This document shows, one piece after another, positions 1 through 10,951 of a stretch of 64,000 nucleotides of DNA; within the stretch, counting starts at the first letter, position 1; the number at the start of each line of letters is the position of its first letter. The notes under the pieces are model-generated. The model saw only the letters and a program-made list of their open reading frames with translations. It searched no databases and was not told the origin of the DNA. Location of the stretch: contig OW051472.1 of NCBI GenBank assembly GCA_932521025.1, forward strand, positions 1,054,001 to 1,118,000. The letters run 5' to 3'. The translations under genes and the position numbers were made by a program. This DNA is from Oscheius onirici. Lineage: Eukaryota; Nematoda; Chromadorea; Rhabditida; Rhabditidae.

Positions 1-3000
1 TGATATCGGCTCTTCGCCGGAAATTGGGCGGAGAAAAGGATGGCACAGCTTCTTCTCCGACAGCGACAATGCCATCCGGAGTCCACCGAGTGGACCAGGA
101 GCTGCAGAGAAAGTTTGCCAAGGGAGTTCAGTACAATAGTGAGTCAAATTATACAAATTTTTTTGTTTCCTTGATCAGAATTTTACTTTTTAGAATTTTC
201 AAAGAAAACCAGTCGACTTAGCCGCCGGCGGCTTTTTTACTTGTATTTTCTTCTTTACTTCTGATCCCTTCCCCAGTCAACCGATTTCTTCTGATCCCCT
301 TCCTCGGTCAACCGATCTCTTCTAATCCCCTAGCGGTTACCCTAACCCTATTTCCGACTCAAAACAATTTAGCAAAAATATTTGGCGAGAAGAGGAATCG
401 AACCCGGGTCGTCTGGGTGGAGATGGCGACTCTTAACAATACACCAAAATTTCGTGGCCACGGACAAACAAACAAACAAAGTCACAGAGTCAGCCACAGA
501 CACCATTGCACTTTAATATTAAAGACAAGATTTTTTTTTTATGGCGGAATGGCTTTTTTCAGTGAAAATTGTGATCCGAGGAGACAGAAACGTCGGAAAG
601 TCCTGTCTTCTTCGTAGACTCCAGGGTCTATCCTTCCAAGAAGAGTACACGGCTACTGAAGAAATTCAGGTAGGTAAAACATGTTTTTTTGCAAAGTTTA
701 GGCTAAAAGCTAATAGCACTGTCTTACAAAATTCTCAAAACGAGTCAAATCCAGGTGGTAAACATTCACTGGAACTACCGAGCTACTGACGACGTCGTCA
801 AAGTCGATGTCTGGGACATTGTGGACCAGTCGACGAAGAAAAGAGTCCGTCCAGAAGGAAAACTGAAGCTAAGTAACAAGGCAGAGGCGGTGGAAAATGA
901 TGGCGTGAGTCTAGAGTCGAAAACAGGAGAATGCAGTATTTTTAGCTGGAAGACGCCGCTTGTGATGCCCGTTTCGTCGATGTTTATAAAGGAGCTCATG
1001 GCGTGATTCTGGTCTTTGACTTGACGAAAACTTGGACTTGGGATTATGTTCAGAAGGAGGCGGAGAAGGTCCCTGAAGGAATCCCGGTACGGTATTGGAA
1101 AGAGGATAGGGACTGATAAAAACGGTTCCAGATTTTAATCCTCGCCAACCGACGCGACATGGGACATCATCGAGTCGTCACAGACGAAATGTGTAGCAGT
1201 TATGTGGAGCATTTCAACAGGTAGGACAACTTTCAAGATTTATTATTCCTACAAATGAGCGTCTTCGGCTTCCATTATAGTAGGCAGTGGCCCGTAAAGT
1301 GTAACATCTTCAAGAGATCCTCCTCGAGTAGTGGCACTACTAGTTGTCGTCGACGCCAGTGTAAGCATTTCGCCACAACATTCGTTGACTTGAGCTTGTC
1401 CGCCGTCGACGATAGTCAGCTTGCGGACAGAGCTGACGTCTTTGCGACAGAAGGGGCAGCGGATGGTTGGGAGCTTTTCAGCCTAGAGATTTGATTCACT
1501 ACGGGGCTTGTTTTGCTGTCTCTGTCTCTGTTACTGTACCTTTCCCCAAGACATGTGCGCTTGGACCGGCTGGGAAAAAATTTGCCTTCAGTGCGACGGG
1601 CAAAAGAAATTCAGCACGCTTTTTTTCTGGGTTCTTTGTGTTTCTCCAGTGTTTCTCCATCGTGAACAAATACCGACTAGCACAGTAAAAAGTTAAGCAA
1701 AAAAAGACAAATCCGCAAAGAAAATAGAAGTTTCGTACGAAAAACACGAATTTTGTCGATTTTTTTTTCGCGAATTTCGTCTTATTATTTTTCGTTTTTC
1801 TTCGCGGATTTGTCTTTTTGCTTACTTTTTTTTTCTGTGCTAGTGGCTATTTGTTCACAATGACTGGGTAAACACAAAAACCCCCAGAAAAAAGCGTGCT
1901 GAATTTCTTTTACACTGAAGCCAAATGTTTTCCCAGCCGGTTCAAGCGCATATGTCTACTCTCCCCCTACAAACCTTCCAAATCTCTCCCAGACAACAGC
2001 AACAAATCAGATGACCACATCCCAGCTGCCTATTAGCCCACCGTTCCACACAAATCGAGCATTCTTCCGACTCTCCCGGCAGTTCAGCCTCCTTCCCAAG
2101 CTCTGCCGAATTAGTAGACACAACAGTCGGTCGCCGTCCTTTCCTAATGCTGACCGGCTCAAAAACCAATCTTCCAAGCACGTAGACCAGAAGAAAGAAG
2201 GCCAGTGTCTGGTCAATCTTGAGCAGGATCAGAATGGCATGTTCTTTCGGATGCGGTTCGTCCTCTTTGATGTAGAAGTGGTTGATGATCATGGCTGTTG
2301 TGGTGGACTGGATTATTGTCATGGCACTGATGGCCAGAGCCAGACTCAGAAGGACTCTGTGAGCTCGACGTGACGACTTGACTATCCAGCCTTTGGCTCG
2401 CACTCGACCTCTGGACCATTCAATCTGGAAGAAAGTTTGATGGACTAGTTCTTTTGGAGTCCATACTCTCTTCTTTACAGTCCTAGCCGACCGGTTTACT
2501 TTACGGTCCATTTTTTTGTCTGGTTCTATCCAGTTTTAGTAAAATAATACTGGATTTTCCAGCTACAAACGGGGACAGGGCTGGTTTTCATCATTTTTAA
2601 GATAAGCACCAAAAAGTACAGTAACAGCTGTTCAAAAATAATATACCGTAACCGGAGACACATTAGCTGTGAGTCTAACACTGTAATTTGGAATTTCGAT
2701 ACTAGACTGTCAGCCGCGTGGTGTAATTTGGACTGATTGAGAGTATCCTATTTTTGGGTAGTACACGGGTCCCGTTACTACAGAACTCCGGGTTACGGTA
2801 GCCGTTCATATTTTTAGGCCAAAATTTACAGTAACAATTGCCGTGGAGAGAGTACGGAAAACAGAGCTTGTCTCTCTCAACTTCGATGAGAGAAATTCAA
2901 AATTTTATGCCGAACACTGAATTTTTCAGTAGTCGGCTATTAGGGTAAAACTACGGCCATATAAGCAACAGTCTACATTTTTCTTTGACTAAGTACAGAG

Positions 3001-4290
3001 AGGTGTAACTAGACATTACGGGTTTGGTCAGAATGAAAATGACACTGTATGTCAAACTTGCCTCAACTCTCCCTGCCGAGACCAGATAGTGAAAGAGACA
3101 GGCACACCAGAAGGCCAGAGTAAACATCAGGCTTGTAATACTGTAGGCAAAGGGACGGTCTTCTCCAGCCCAGTCAGAGACGACATGTCCTGAAAAAGCT
3201 CTCTTTTACCTAAAAAAATGACACTACCAGGCCACTGAACCAGAGCCAGGGCGTAGAAAATAAAAGCTGTACAGTGACGGGCGATTGCAAGCCATGGCAC
3301 CTCGCCAGAGTCACTGACGCTGAAGAAGATGCCGGGGAAGGAGCTCATCTTCAGGAAAAGTGACTGAATCGATCGGAATCAGATGGTCTTATCGGGGGAG
3401 GGAACATAAAAAGACTGGGGCCTTGTTATCTAGTGTGACCTGTGCCCCTCTTTCTGGGAGGAAACAGTTGAGGGTTCAAAGAGTCAGGAAGAGGGACAGA
3501 GGAACAGAGAGTCACCGTCAGAGGGACAGAGAATCAGAGACAAAGGGACAGATCAGTAACAACCAGAAACGCAAAAAAATAGAAAAAGCACAGAGAACAT
3601 AGTCCGGAAATCCGATTAAAACTTCGGGAGCGCGTCAACCAACTGATTTGCAGATCACATTCCGGTCACGATGGGGCTCCCGTGATGAGATGGACGGCGG
3701 CTTCGATGAGAAATGCCTTCGGACTGAAACTGGTTCATCTCTTCTTCAATATTCCGTTTTTGTGCTTGCAGGTACTGTTTCTATGTCCTTCTGTCTCTCA
3801 TTCCCTCATTTCCAGAGAGAAACTCTCAAAAGACAGCTGGAAAGAAACAAAGATGAGATTCTCTCCAGTTACACTGAATTGGATTGCTATCAGGAGACGC
3901 CAGAGGCTGATTATGATTCGTAAGTTCGAGATGAAAACTACTGAACCAGAACACCAGGTTCATGGACGCTGTGACGAAAAACCGTCGTCAGGTGGCTGAG
4001 AGTCACGCAGCTAGGTACAAGCCTCATCCGGGACAGAAAGTCATGGGAGGTGGACAGCCCATTCCGGGACAGAAAATCTCTCCAGATCGATCTCCTGTCA
4101 AGGAGCAGGGACCTAAAATTGTCACTCCAGCACGTAGGGAACGGATTTAAAGGAGAGTATGAGTCAGATTTAGAAAGACTTCCCTCGGTTGGGACAGACG
4201 ACGGTATGGATCAGTTTTTGGATGAGGACGATGCCCAGAGACCAGATTCTCTCAAAATTCGGAAGTCGATCAACAGTGACGAGTGAGTAT

Positions 4291-4336
<46 letters not shown>

Positions 4337-5276
4337 TCTTCTTCTCTTATCCAATCTTCTTCAGTGAGACCAACACCATGGTCAAAACCTACGAGCAAGA
4401 CGTCGAATCAGACGATGATCTCCAGACCAAAATGACACAACAGGCCGAGATCAGACGAGTCAGTAATGTTCCGGCCGTCTCTCCAGCACCAACTCCTACC
4501 GCCTTCCGGATGAGAGTCAACGAACAGGACAGTTCAAACGAAGACTATAACACACCAGAGCGGGAAGATGACTCTCCAATAGCTTTTACTGCTCCAGTAG
4601 TCAAGGACAGAACACCTAGTCCCAGGCCAAAAGTTCTGATCACTCCTACTGTAGAAAAGGAGGTCGTTGGACTGTCAGCTGATGACTTTGACGCGTGGCT
4701 AGGAGCTGCAGACGATGCCAGTCCGACTGTAGCCGCTAAGGTGAGTACAACGATTTAAAAAAAAAAGGTTTTGTGAGTAGAGGCGCTACCTTTTGGACAC
4801 CAGACTAGCGCTCTAGCCAATAGGCTATGCGGGATAAATTACCCCCCCCCCCCCCCTAACTGCTTCGGTTTATAAGCGTAATGCTGATTTACAGCGAATT
4901 TCCAACGTCAGCCTGTCTTCCGACGAAGAGTTTGGTGTCAAACTGCCCACTGCAACTCCTCAGCCACCTCCAGCGACTCTCAAGCTGGATACTAGACCAG
5001 TTCAGTCAGCCAGACTCTCTCCAAAAGCTTCCAGTCCGGTATACTTTTGTCTTTACTGTCCAAAACTGTCAGTTTGTTTAGGACATCGGCTCCGAACCGG
5101 AAGAAAAACTGAAAAAGAAGAAGAAAAAGACAGCTGGCGAGCCGAAAAAGATCAAAGGGGACAAAAAGAAGAAGACCAAAAAGGCTTCAGAACCAGAAAA
5201 TTCAAATCTTGCCTTGGAAGAATTCCTCGGGGGACCTGTCTCTGCCTCTAACACTGCCGATTATGACCCACTGTAG
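1..5276 (+). CDS. RABL6: RABL6-like GTPase (Rab-like protein 6), start codon cut by window edge
   Basis: Model: join(1..138, 563..669, 755..904, 946..1086, 1132..1220, 3654..3771, 3816..3919, 3958..4133, 4168..4282, 4365..4740, 4895..5038, 5082..5276). Window base 1 reads as the second base of the ATG ([11 protein letters not shown]), giving 617 aa if so. The N-terminus ([10 protein letters not shown] / MKIVIRG), P-loop [20 protein letters not shown]-like and FDLTKTW segments, the SMRNAFGL...FFNIPF block, the acidic/Pro-rich middle, the Lys-rich stretch (KKKKKKT) and the EEFLGG...YDPL end match the RABL6 order from N to C. RABL6 proteins are atypical Rab-like GTPases tied to vesicle and cell-cycle functions. 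Intron 1 carries a tRNA-like SINE; intron 5 (2.4 kb) holds two nested minus-strand genes. Intron 8 must be 34 bp (4134-4167) to keep frame. The (CTGTCC)n tract at 4290-4335 and a C14 run near 4843 are intronic. Confidence 0.93.
243..515 (-). repeat. tRNA-like SINE family B, copy 1
   Basis: Lies in RABL6 intron 1. On the minus strand it has a T-rich head (TGTTTGTTTGTTTGTCCG), an A-box-like TGGTGTATTGTTAAGAG, a perfect B box GGTTCGATTCC inside a tRNA-like 3' half ending TTCGCC, then a tail of GATCAGAAGAGATCGGTTGAC units. Further copies lie at about 9.9, 42.3 and 49.9 kb. The anticodon-like loop is degenerate, so it is a tRNA-derived repeat rather than a tRNA gene. Confidence 0.75.
1249..2511 (-). 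CDS. RING-finger membrane protein nested in RABL6 intron 5
   Basis: Model complement(join(1249..1482, 1975..2511)), 771 nt, 256 aa. Two hydrophobic segments (about residues 52-75, [16 protein letters not shown], and 93-112, [20 protein letters not shown]) precede a RING-type zinc finger: CSICVERW...CGHLICCCC...CPFCRKDV. The RING is completed only when the two exons are joined in phase ([16 protein letters not shown]), which supports the intron. Membrane RING proteins of this layout are usually E3 ubiquitin ligases; substrate unknown. The intron contains a 407-bp foldback element. The gene lies entirely inside a RABL6 intron on the opposite strand. The donor gtttgt is weak. Confidence 0.8.
1550..1956. 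mobile_element. Foldback MITE family A, copy 1
   Basis: Long terminal inverted repeats: GACATGTGCGCTTGGACCG at the left, its complement at the right, with near-symmetric interior to a centre rich in A/T. Inserted in the intron of the nested RING gene. A second copy lies at 14449-14838. No coding capacity; no clear target-site duplication seen. Confidence 0.8.
2951..3348 (-). CDS. Small predicted membrane protein nested in RABL6 intron 5
   Basis: Model complement(join(2951..3189, 3228..3348)), 360 nt, 119 aa. It starts [11 protein letters not shown] and has about three hydrophobic stretches ([38 protein letters not shown]; a weaker [14 protein letters not shown]). The 38-bp intron has gtagtg donor and tttttcag acceptor and keeps frame. 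The family is not recognised; a small tetraspan-like or MARVEL-like protein is possible. It lies between the nested RING gene and RABL6 exon 6, on the opposite strand to RABL6. A chance ORF cannot be excluded. Confidence 0.45.
4768..4838 (-). repeat. tRNA-like fragment in RABL6 intron 10
   Basis: The minus strand reads TAGCCTATTGGCTAGAGCGC followed by an anticodon-arm-like stretch, close to a tRNA D arm with A box. There is no recognisable B box, so it is either the 5' part of another tRNA-derived SINE or a decayed tRNA. Confidence 0.35.
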
Positions 5277-5865
5277 ATTTGCCCTCAACTCTATTTTAAC
5301 AATATATTATATCGAAATCTCTAATTTACTGGTATTAACTTATTTTCTTCCTAATCTCGATCCATCTGTGCTACTCCTTTCCACTAAACTTGCCAATTTT
5401 CAAGTAGTTACCCGAAGAGATAAATTATTTTTTTATTGAGACAGAGACAGTTTCGTTGATCCCGACCCTCATGATTTTCTAACTATTTTCGCAAAAAAGT
5501 TCTCATAAAAAATCTGTCTGCCTTTTTCTTCATTCAACCATAGGTTTAGTGAAAGAGTCAGATAAACTGATCATTTCAACTAACGACAGCATGTACCACA
5601 GCTGTGTTGTTAGAGTTTTTCGCTACCTGAAGATTCTACCTTGGTAGTCCTACACGAGATTCCGGTTTTTGACTCATCTTGGACATTGAGACATTGAGTG
5701 ACTCTAAAATACCGGCAGAGAGTGAAATTAAAAATATACAAGCTACGTGACAAATTATGTCTAAGTAAATTTTTTCTAATCCAACTTGACTATTTATTTT
5801 TAACTCAGAAAAAAGATCTGTAGGGAAGAGAAGTATATCTTCGGAAATCGTCAAACTGTCATTTT
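5277..5865. other. Intergenic region with one copy of a dispersed 160-bp repeat
   Basis: No supported gene. Bases about 5448-5605 (TCTCATAAAAAATCTGTCTG, then ...GTTTAGTG...AGAGTCAGATA...CTGATCATTTC) recur in direct orientation at about 8935-9085. Function unknown; either a dispersed repeat or duplicated flanking DNA. Confidence 0.5.
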
Positions 5866-6530
5866 TCTGTATTCAGTCAGCGGAAGTCTTCTGGCGATTG
5901 TTGAAAATGTTGGACCAAGCTTGGCCGAGAGTAGATTTCTCCAGCTGTGTGGAGGTCGTCCAGCTGTCTTTTGTACGCTTTGGGGTCCATTCTTCGATAA
6001 TTTTAGTCCAGCAATTGCCGTCTTCATTCGCAACCTTCCATGCCCAGTCGAACAGGCGCATTTTGTATTCATCTACGATTAGCTTCGTCCTGCTACGGAT
6101 GGTCTCATTCGAGATATGATCCAGATGCGACAAGCCGACCATCTTTCTCTTCATTTTTCGCTGAGCATTAGCTATAGCCGTTTCTTCCGTCTTCTTTAAC
6201 CTGGCTTCTTCCAGTCCGTATAGTAACGTCGGTAAACCCTTCATTTCGAACAGCTTCTTTTTCAGTTTTTTTTTCAGTAGACCTCCTTGTAGTTGAAAAA
6301 TGAAGCCCACCCTAACTGCACTCGTCTGCTTATTTCTTTGGTCATCTCGCCATTGGCAGACAGCTTCGATCCCAAATAAACGAAATCAGAGACTCTCCAA
6401 TAGGCTTCCATTTAGACTGATCGAGTGATGTACTGTTGAAAACGTTGTCGTCCATTTGGTCTTTTTACGGTTCACTTTGAGACCCACTTTAGATCCCTCC
6501 TCTTCCAGATTGGACATCATTGACTAATCT
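5866..6530 (-). mobile_element. RTE-type LINE fragment (C-terminal part of ORF)
   Basis: Minus-strand translation in broken frames gives SNLEEEGSKVGLKVNRKKTK, then GLPTLLYGLEEARL..., NAQRKMKRKMVGLSHLDHI... and W..KVANEDGNCWTK...EWTPKR. This is the region after the reverse-transcriptase core in RTE elements and is paralogous to the segments at 12770 and 62800. Frameshifts and the missing 5' part mark it as dead. Confidence 0.8.
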
Positions 6531-6842
6531 TTTGACAAACCAAACTTGCCTCTCTTTACCACTCCCAGTGCAATAGTGACAATCTAATGCTGACAATTTC
6601 TGACTTGTCGCGATTATTTGAGGTCCCGGGCAAACAAAGAAACCCAAACAAATAAACAGAGTCCATCACAGAATAGTAGAGAGATTGTGAAGAAAATTTT
6701 TGAAATAAAGTTGCGCATCCCGATTTTCGGCACCAGCAGGAGCAGGCTCTTTAGTTCGCGAGAAAAAGATGAAAGTGATCTTGACAGTGAAACATACTAC
6801 AATTTCAACCGGTTGTTGTTAAACTTTATTCTCAAATTCGGG
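6531..6842. other. Intergenic DNA with a SINE-head fragment
   Basis: No gene seen. Bases about 6625-6670 resemble the T-rich head of SINE family B on the minus strand (GTTTGCCCGGGACCT) without its tRNA-like part. The rest is unassigned. Confidence 0.4.
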
Positions 6843-8670
6843 TCAATAGTAAGTCTGCACACTATCATAAGCCCACAACAGATCACCGTAAGCCTGAACA
6901 TCCAGACCAGAATCTGGATCTCCAGAGTAGTTGGATAAGTCCAATGCAGGGTAATTCCAAACATCTTGAGGTAAATCTGTCAGATCGTTGAGAGAACAAA
7001 TATTCGCTCGAAAGTAGATCTGCCATGAACTAATAGAAGATTCGGGAATCACGATAAGAAGATGAAGTTTTTCCGGATTTTCTACCAATGTTATTATCGT
7101 ATCGTTTGAAGAAGCCCAAAGTACGAGGGTACAATCTTCAAATATTGCTCCAATCAATGCGTTCCTAGTTCCAGCGTAATACGCTTCAATGATCTCCGCC
7201 TTGTAGTTCCAGTCTCCCGAACGCCATTTCTGGAAAACGATGCTGAGACGAGAGGTGATACAGAGACTGAGAGACAGAGATACGGAGAATGAGAGACTTG
7301 CAAGGGAAGCTTGTCAGGTCAACTCGGAGTTTGAGGTCGAGTATAGTGCCATTCGATAGCCCATGGCAAATAGATTCCGGGCTATATTTCCAAATTTGCG
7401 GAATACCCTCCTAGACCGAGATATGGGCGCTTTAAAAACGGTCGCACCCGTACCGTGGAACATATCACGCGGGATCGGAAGCCAAAAACATGGCAGTGTG
7501 GCCCAATGGTGTGGTTCGGACTCATGATCATTTGGTCATGTGTTCGATTCCGTTTTCTTTTTCTTTTCTTTTTTGTTTTTCATCTTCTATTTGCCTTGGG
7601 CTATCAAATGACACTATACTCGACCTCAAACTCCGAGTTGACCTGACAAGCTTCCCTTGTTAGAGGGAGACAGAGAGGTATAAATTTAGGACTCACTTGG
7701 ACAAGTGTAGCTACCCGATTATTATCGAAAAAGTACGAAGTTTTGACATGGACGGCCATATACAGCAGTCTTTGAACATACTCCGGATTTTTCCGACTCT
7801 TCAAAATTATCTTTTTTGCCTTCTAAAAAAACATTATGTTCAGTATCGAAGCTGCTAACCGTTTTTTTTTGGCGATGTCTTCGAGCTTTTCCACATTCGG
7901 CATAGTCTCCAGCATTGAAAGTTCCGCGGCATTAAAGGTTTCACTACTGTTTCGAGTCTGTTCTTTGCTTTGAAAGCTAATGATGTGAAGGGCCATTTCA
8001 TTTGACCGATGACGTCAGAAAAAGTATGTCCATGCCAACTGTTGTATGCGCCGTCAAACGTGAACGGTAGGATGGAGCGGGGATCATCGATTTGAATAAA
8101 TACTTCAAGAAATGTGTCTCCGCGACAGAACGACATTTTCTGAAAAATGAATAAACGAAACTTCCGCTTGAAATATACTTCATCTCTGAAACCTTCGGAA
8201 GCATCGAGATTCCCGTTTATGATACAAATTGTGAACTTGGTCAAATTCTTGTTCAGTAATTTGTGGACATCCTTGCAGAGCCGAAATGAACGAGAAAAGG
8301 CTCGCGGATGCATCTAAAAACTTTCCGTCTCTCTCGTCTCTCATAAAATTAACCTTAGAGAAAAGAGCGATTAGGTCCTTGTGATCAAAACTTCTCATGC
8401 TGACAGGTTCTGGAACCGTAAGAGAATAGCTACGTCGTTTCTCAAGAGCCACAAAAAACTCTTCTTTATGGTGAGATTCAACATAAATCTGTCGGATAGA
8501 ACTTCAGTTGCCATAAAAGATACAATTTCCGATCTTCATATTCTTCATTGCTGATCTGTAGGGAGTGTTGTTTCGCAGTAGATGATAAAAAAACTGACCT
8601 TTGAAAGATGAATATCGCTGTCGGTGAAGACTTCCTCTGGAAGTGATCCCGCATATTTTACGAAATCCAT
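6843..8670 (-). CDS. Uncharacterised multi-exon protein, possibly related to the F-box-like gene at 11-12 kb
   Basis: Supported exons: 6843..7229 (KWRSGDWNYKAEII to DSVQTYY-stop, 129 codons), 7697..7822 (42 codons, phase 0) and 7860..8139 (begins KMSFCRGDTFLEVFIQID). Further upstream exons lie around 8180-8450 and 8620-8670 (MDFVKYAGSLPEEVFTD). The exon pattern resembles the F-box-like gene next door, but no family was recognised. The join between the 7860-8139 exon and the next is out of phase by my reading and contains an A9 run at about 7862-7870, so an indel or a missed intron is likely. A SINE (7299-7663) occupies the intron between the last two exons. Confidence 0.5.
7299..7663 (+). repeat. 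SINE/foldback family C, copy 1 (tRNA-like core with inverted ends)
   Basis: Ends are inverted repeats (AAGGGAAGCTTGTCAGGTCA at the left and its complement at the right). The core has an A box (GTGGCCCAATGGTGTGG), an anticodon-arm-like GGACTCATGATC and a B-box-like TGTTCGATTCC, suggesting derivation from a tRNA with a CAT-like anticodon loop. A second, partly one-ended copy sits at 36344-36640. Confidence 0.65.
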
Positions 8671-9127
8671 TGATGATCGAAACTGGAGATTACTGAGGTC
8701 TAAATCGTGCTATGATAAAAAAATATTCATTTTTAAAGCTTCGATTTTTAAAAATGAATATTTTATTCTATGAAGCAGCAACATAACCCATTAGAGACTG
8801 CGAAAGATTGAAAGATTTAGAGACTGAGAAAAAAACTGAAAGATGGAGAGACTGAGACTCTCAATCAATCCAATCATTTCACTGTTCCCATGCTACAGAC
8901 TTTTCAGACCTGCTGACAGCTGTGTCTATCAGATGTCAGTTTCGTTAATCCCAACTCTATTTATTCTCGCGAAAAATTCTCATAAAAAATCTGTCTGCTA
9001 CTTTCTTCATTCAACCAAGATAGGTTTAGTGAGAGCGAAAAGAGTCAGATAGACTGATCATTTCCAGTAACCACTGCCTGACCTGTACTGTCCTTTTCTC
9101 GATTTTTATTCGATCGACCATGCCATT
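8671..9127. other. Intergenic region, second copy of a dispersed 160-bp repeat
   Basis: No gene seen. Contains at about 8935-9085 the direct repeat of 5448-5605. A short A/T-rich inverted repeat (AAAAATATTCATTTTTAAAG and complement) lies at about 8715-8765. Confidence 0.45.
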
Positions 9128-9409
9128 TTAGTCGCTCTCTCTTCCATTTATCTCGGATCCAGTGGCCTTGTTGTAATCTTCGACAAAGCGAGCATATTTT
9201 TCCTTATTTGTACCGTCGTCCAAGATGAAAGCATGGCGTTTCTTGTGCTTCTCGAGGAAGTCACTGTAAAGAGATCCATTTCAAAAGTTCCTGTAGCTCA
9301 AATTCAGTGTTCCTCCAGAAAACTACTGGAGAAACTACTGTAGTCAATAAGAGTTGGTACTATGAACAGTTACCGTAATACCTTCTCTCATGGGATCTTT
9401 CCACGAAAT
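9128..9409 (-). CDS. Partial small gene, possible I29-like segment
   Basis: Two exons, complement(9128..9263 and 9382..9409), with good splice signals (gtatta donor, tttacag acceptor) give FVERSHERSDFLEKHKKRHAF and then DDGTNKEKYARFVEDYNKAT before a stop. The spacing of aromatic, Lys and Arg-F positions recalls an I29 cathepsin-propeptide inhibitor fold, but this is weak. No start or upstream exon was identified, so it is either a gene remnant or the 3' end of a gene whose 5' part was lost. It lies just downstream of cysteine-rich peptide copy 1. Confidence 0.3.
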
Positions 9410-9582
9410 CTATAGGAAAAGAACAGTAGCCGAAGAGATCTGGACATCATGTCAGAACAGGTACTATAAAACATAAGAGTAGCAGTCAAAGAAACTGTAA
9501 CTGTCTCTCTGTTTCCCTATCTCTCTGTCTCTCACCAATGATTACACCTCAGCTTTAAAGTGGATCTCTTCAAAGTGGAAAT

Positions 9583-9826
9583 CTACTGACAATGTCCGTT
9601 CCTTCATTTCTTTCCCTTCGGGCAGGGCATCAGACAGGCACGGGATCAGTTGTCTGGTATGGCGCACATCCTTACAGCGATGCTTCACACACTGCTGTGT
9701 TCTTGAACAGTCACTAGGCCAACGGCATCTAGTCATGATGGGAGCAAGCAGGACGAAGAGGACAAGAATCTTTGGCTTTTTTATCGCAGAGTCCAAAAGG
9801 GGCCTTACCAGGATAAGAAAACGCAT
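9583..9826 (-). pseudogene. Cysteine-rich secreted peptide, copy 1 (broken)
   Basis: The start MRFLIL is followed by an intron with gtaagg donor and weak aaag acceptor, then ILVLFVLLAPIMT and a cysteine framework (RCRWPSDC...QCVKHRC...IPCLSD). Compared with the copies at 14.1 and 28 kb, it has a frameshift after IPCLSD, and the cysteine codon in the last motif is TGA (CPKGKK-stop-RNGHCQ). It lacks the TATA-containing upstream block of the other two. A non-functional paralogue is most likely. Confidence 0.65.
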
Positions 9827-9865
9827 CTTGATTGAACAAAGATCATGGAGAAGGGGTCATCTCTC

Positions 9866-10190
9866 TACTACTAAAGCGCAATGGTGTCTGTCGTGGACTC
9901 TGTTTATTTGTTTGTTTGTTTGTCCGGGACCTGTAATTTTGGTGTATTTTTAAGAGTCGCCGTCTTTACCCAGACGACCCGGGTTCGACTCCTCTACTAG
10001 CCAAATATTTTTGCTAAATTGTTTTGAGCAGGAAATAGAGTCAGGGTATCCGGTAGGGGATTTGAAGGGGCCGGTGGACTAGGGAAATGATCAGCAGATA
10101 TCAGAAGAGATCGGTTTGACTAGGGAAGGGATCAGAAGGGGTCGGTTGACTAGGAAAAGGATCAGAGGTAAAGAAGAAAACACAAGTGAA
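9866..10190 (+). repeat. tRNA-like SINE family B, copy 2
   Basis: Same order as the copy at 243-515: T-rich head (TTTGTTTGTTTGTTTGTCCG), B box GGTTCGACTCC, then tail units GATCAGAAG...TCGGTTGACTAGG ending in AAAGAAGAAAACACAAG. It abuts the inverted copy of the F-box exon at 10193. Confidence 0.75.
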
Positions 10191-10192
10191 AA

Positions 10193-10426
10193 GCTCTGGG
10201 AATCTGGAGAGTGCGGAATGAAAGAGCACGAATTCCGGAATTTCAAGATCTGCTATGACGAGACGTGGACACACCAGCAGCTGGCCGACGCCGAGATGAG
10301 AATAGAGAACGGCAGGGACGTCTGGTACATTCCGAAGGGAGACAAGACTCTTCGCATTGAACAGGATCCTGTGGAGAAGGAAATTCTTCGCATGACTGTC
10401 AATCAAACATCGTCTTTACTGTATTG
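10193..10426 (+). pseudogene. Inverted duplicate of the last exon of the F-box-like gene
   Basis: LWESGECGMKEHEF...ICYDETWTHQ...RIENGRDVWYIPKG repeats the terminal exon of the gene at 10952-12301, in opposite orientation, with about three substitutions noticed. There is no promoter or upstream exon. Together with 10952-11170 it forms arms of a large inverted repeat around a 0.5-kb spacer. Confidence 0.8.
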
Positions 10427-10449
10427 AACTGAAATAAACACTGTCCCAC

Positions 10450-10870
10450 TGCTGGGGAAAAATGGGTCATTGGAACAGTAAAGCGACTAAGAGTCTTGAG
10501 GCCAAAAAAACGGCACCGAGACAAAATAGAAGTTTTTTTATAGAACTGTCACGACATAAAACTTGTAACGAAATAGAACTTGTCGCGAAATAGAACTGTA
10601 ACAGAACAGAACTGTTACGAAATAGAACTGGAAAAGTTTTTTGACATGTTCTACTTTATATTATATAACTTGGTTCTATTTCGTGACAGTTCTATAACTT
10701 TACGATTCTATTTTGTTACAAAGACATCAATTAGTAGTTCTATTTTGTTACAAGTTCTATTTCATGACAGTTCTATTAAAAACAGTTCTATTTTGTCTCG
10801 GTGCCTTTTTTTGGCCTCAAGACTCTCAGTCGCTTTACTGTTCCAATGATCCATTTTTCCCCAACAGTTC
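10450..10870. mobile_element. Foldback element with internal GAAATAGAACTGT-type repeats
   Basis: Inverted ends: GGGGAAAAATGGGTCATTGG...AAAGCGACTAAGAGTCTTGA at the left and its complement at the right; the interior is built from GAAATAGAACTGTAAC-like repeats in both orientations. It occupies the spacer of the inverted exon duplication. Confidence 0.65.
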
Positions 10871-10951
10871 GAACAGTAGAAAATCAGAATCCGCCAGTAA
10901 CCAAGATTCAGAAATGTGGTTTATTATTCAGTAGTTTTTTGCATCATCCAG

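Noticed and set aside
370-450. Functional tRNA gene from the GGTTCGAATCC-type B box
   Set aside because: Anticodon loop and acceptor stem are imperfect, and the same unit recurs four times with a common head and tail, so it is a SINE.
10218-10426. A second functional F-box-like gene
   Set aside because: Only the last exon is present, in inverted orientation, with no upstream exons.
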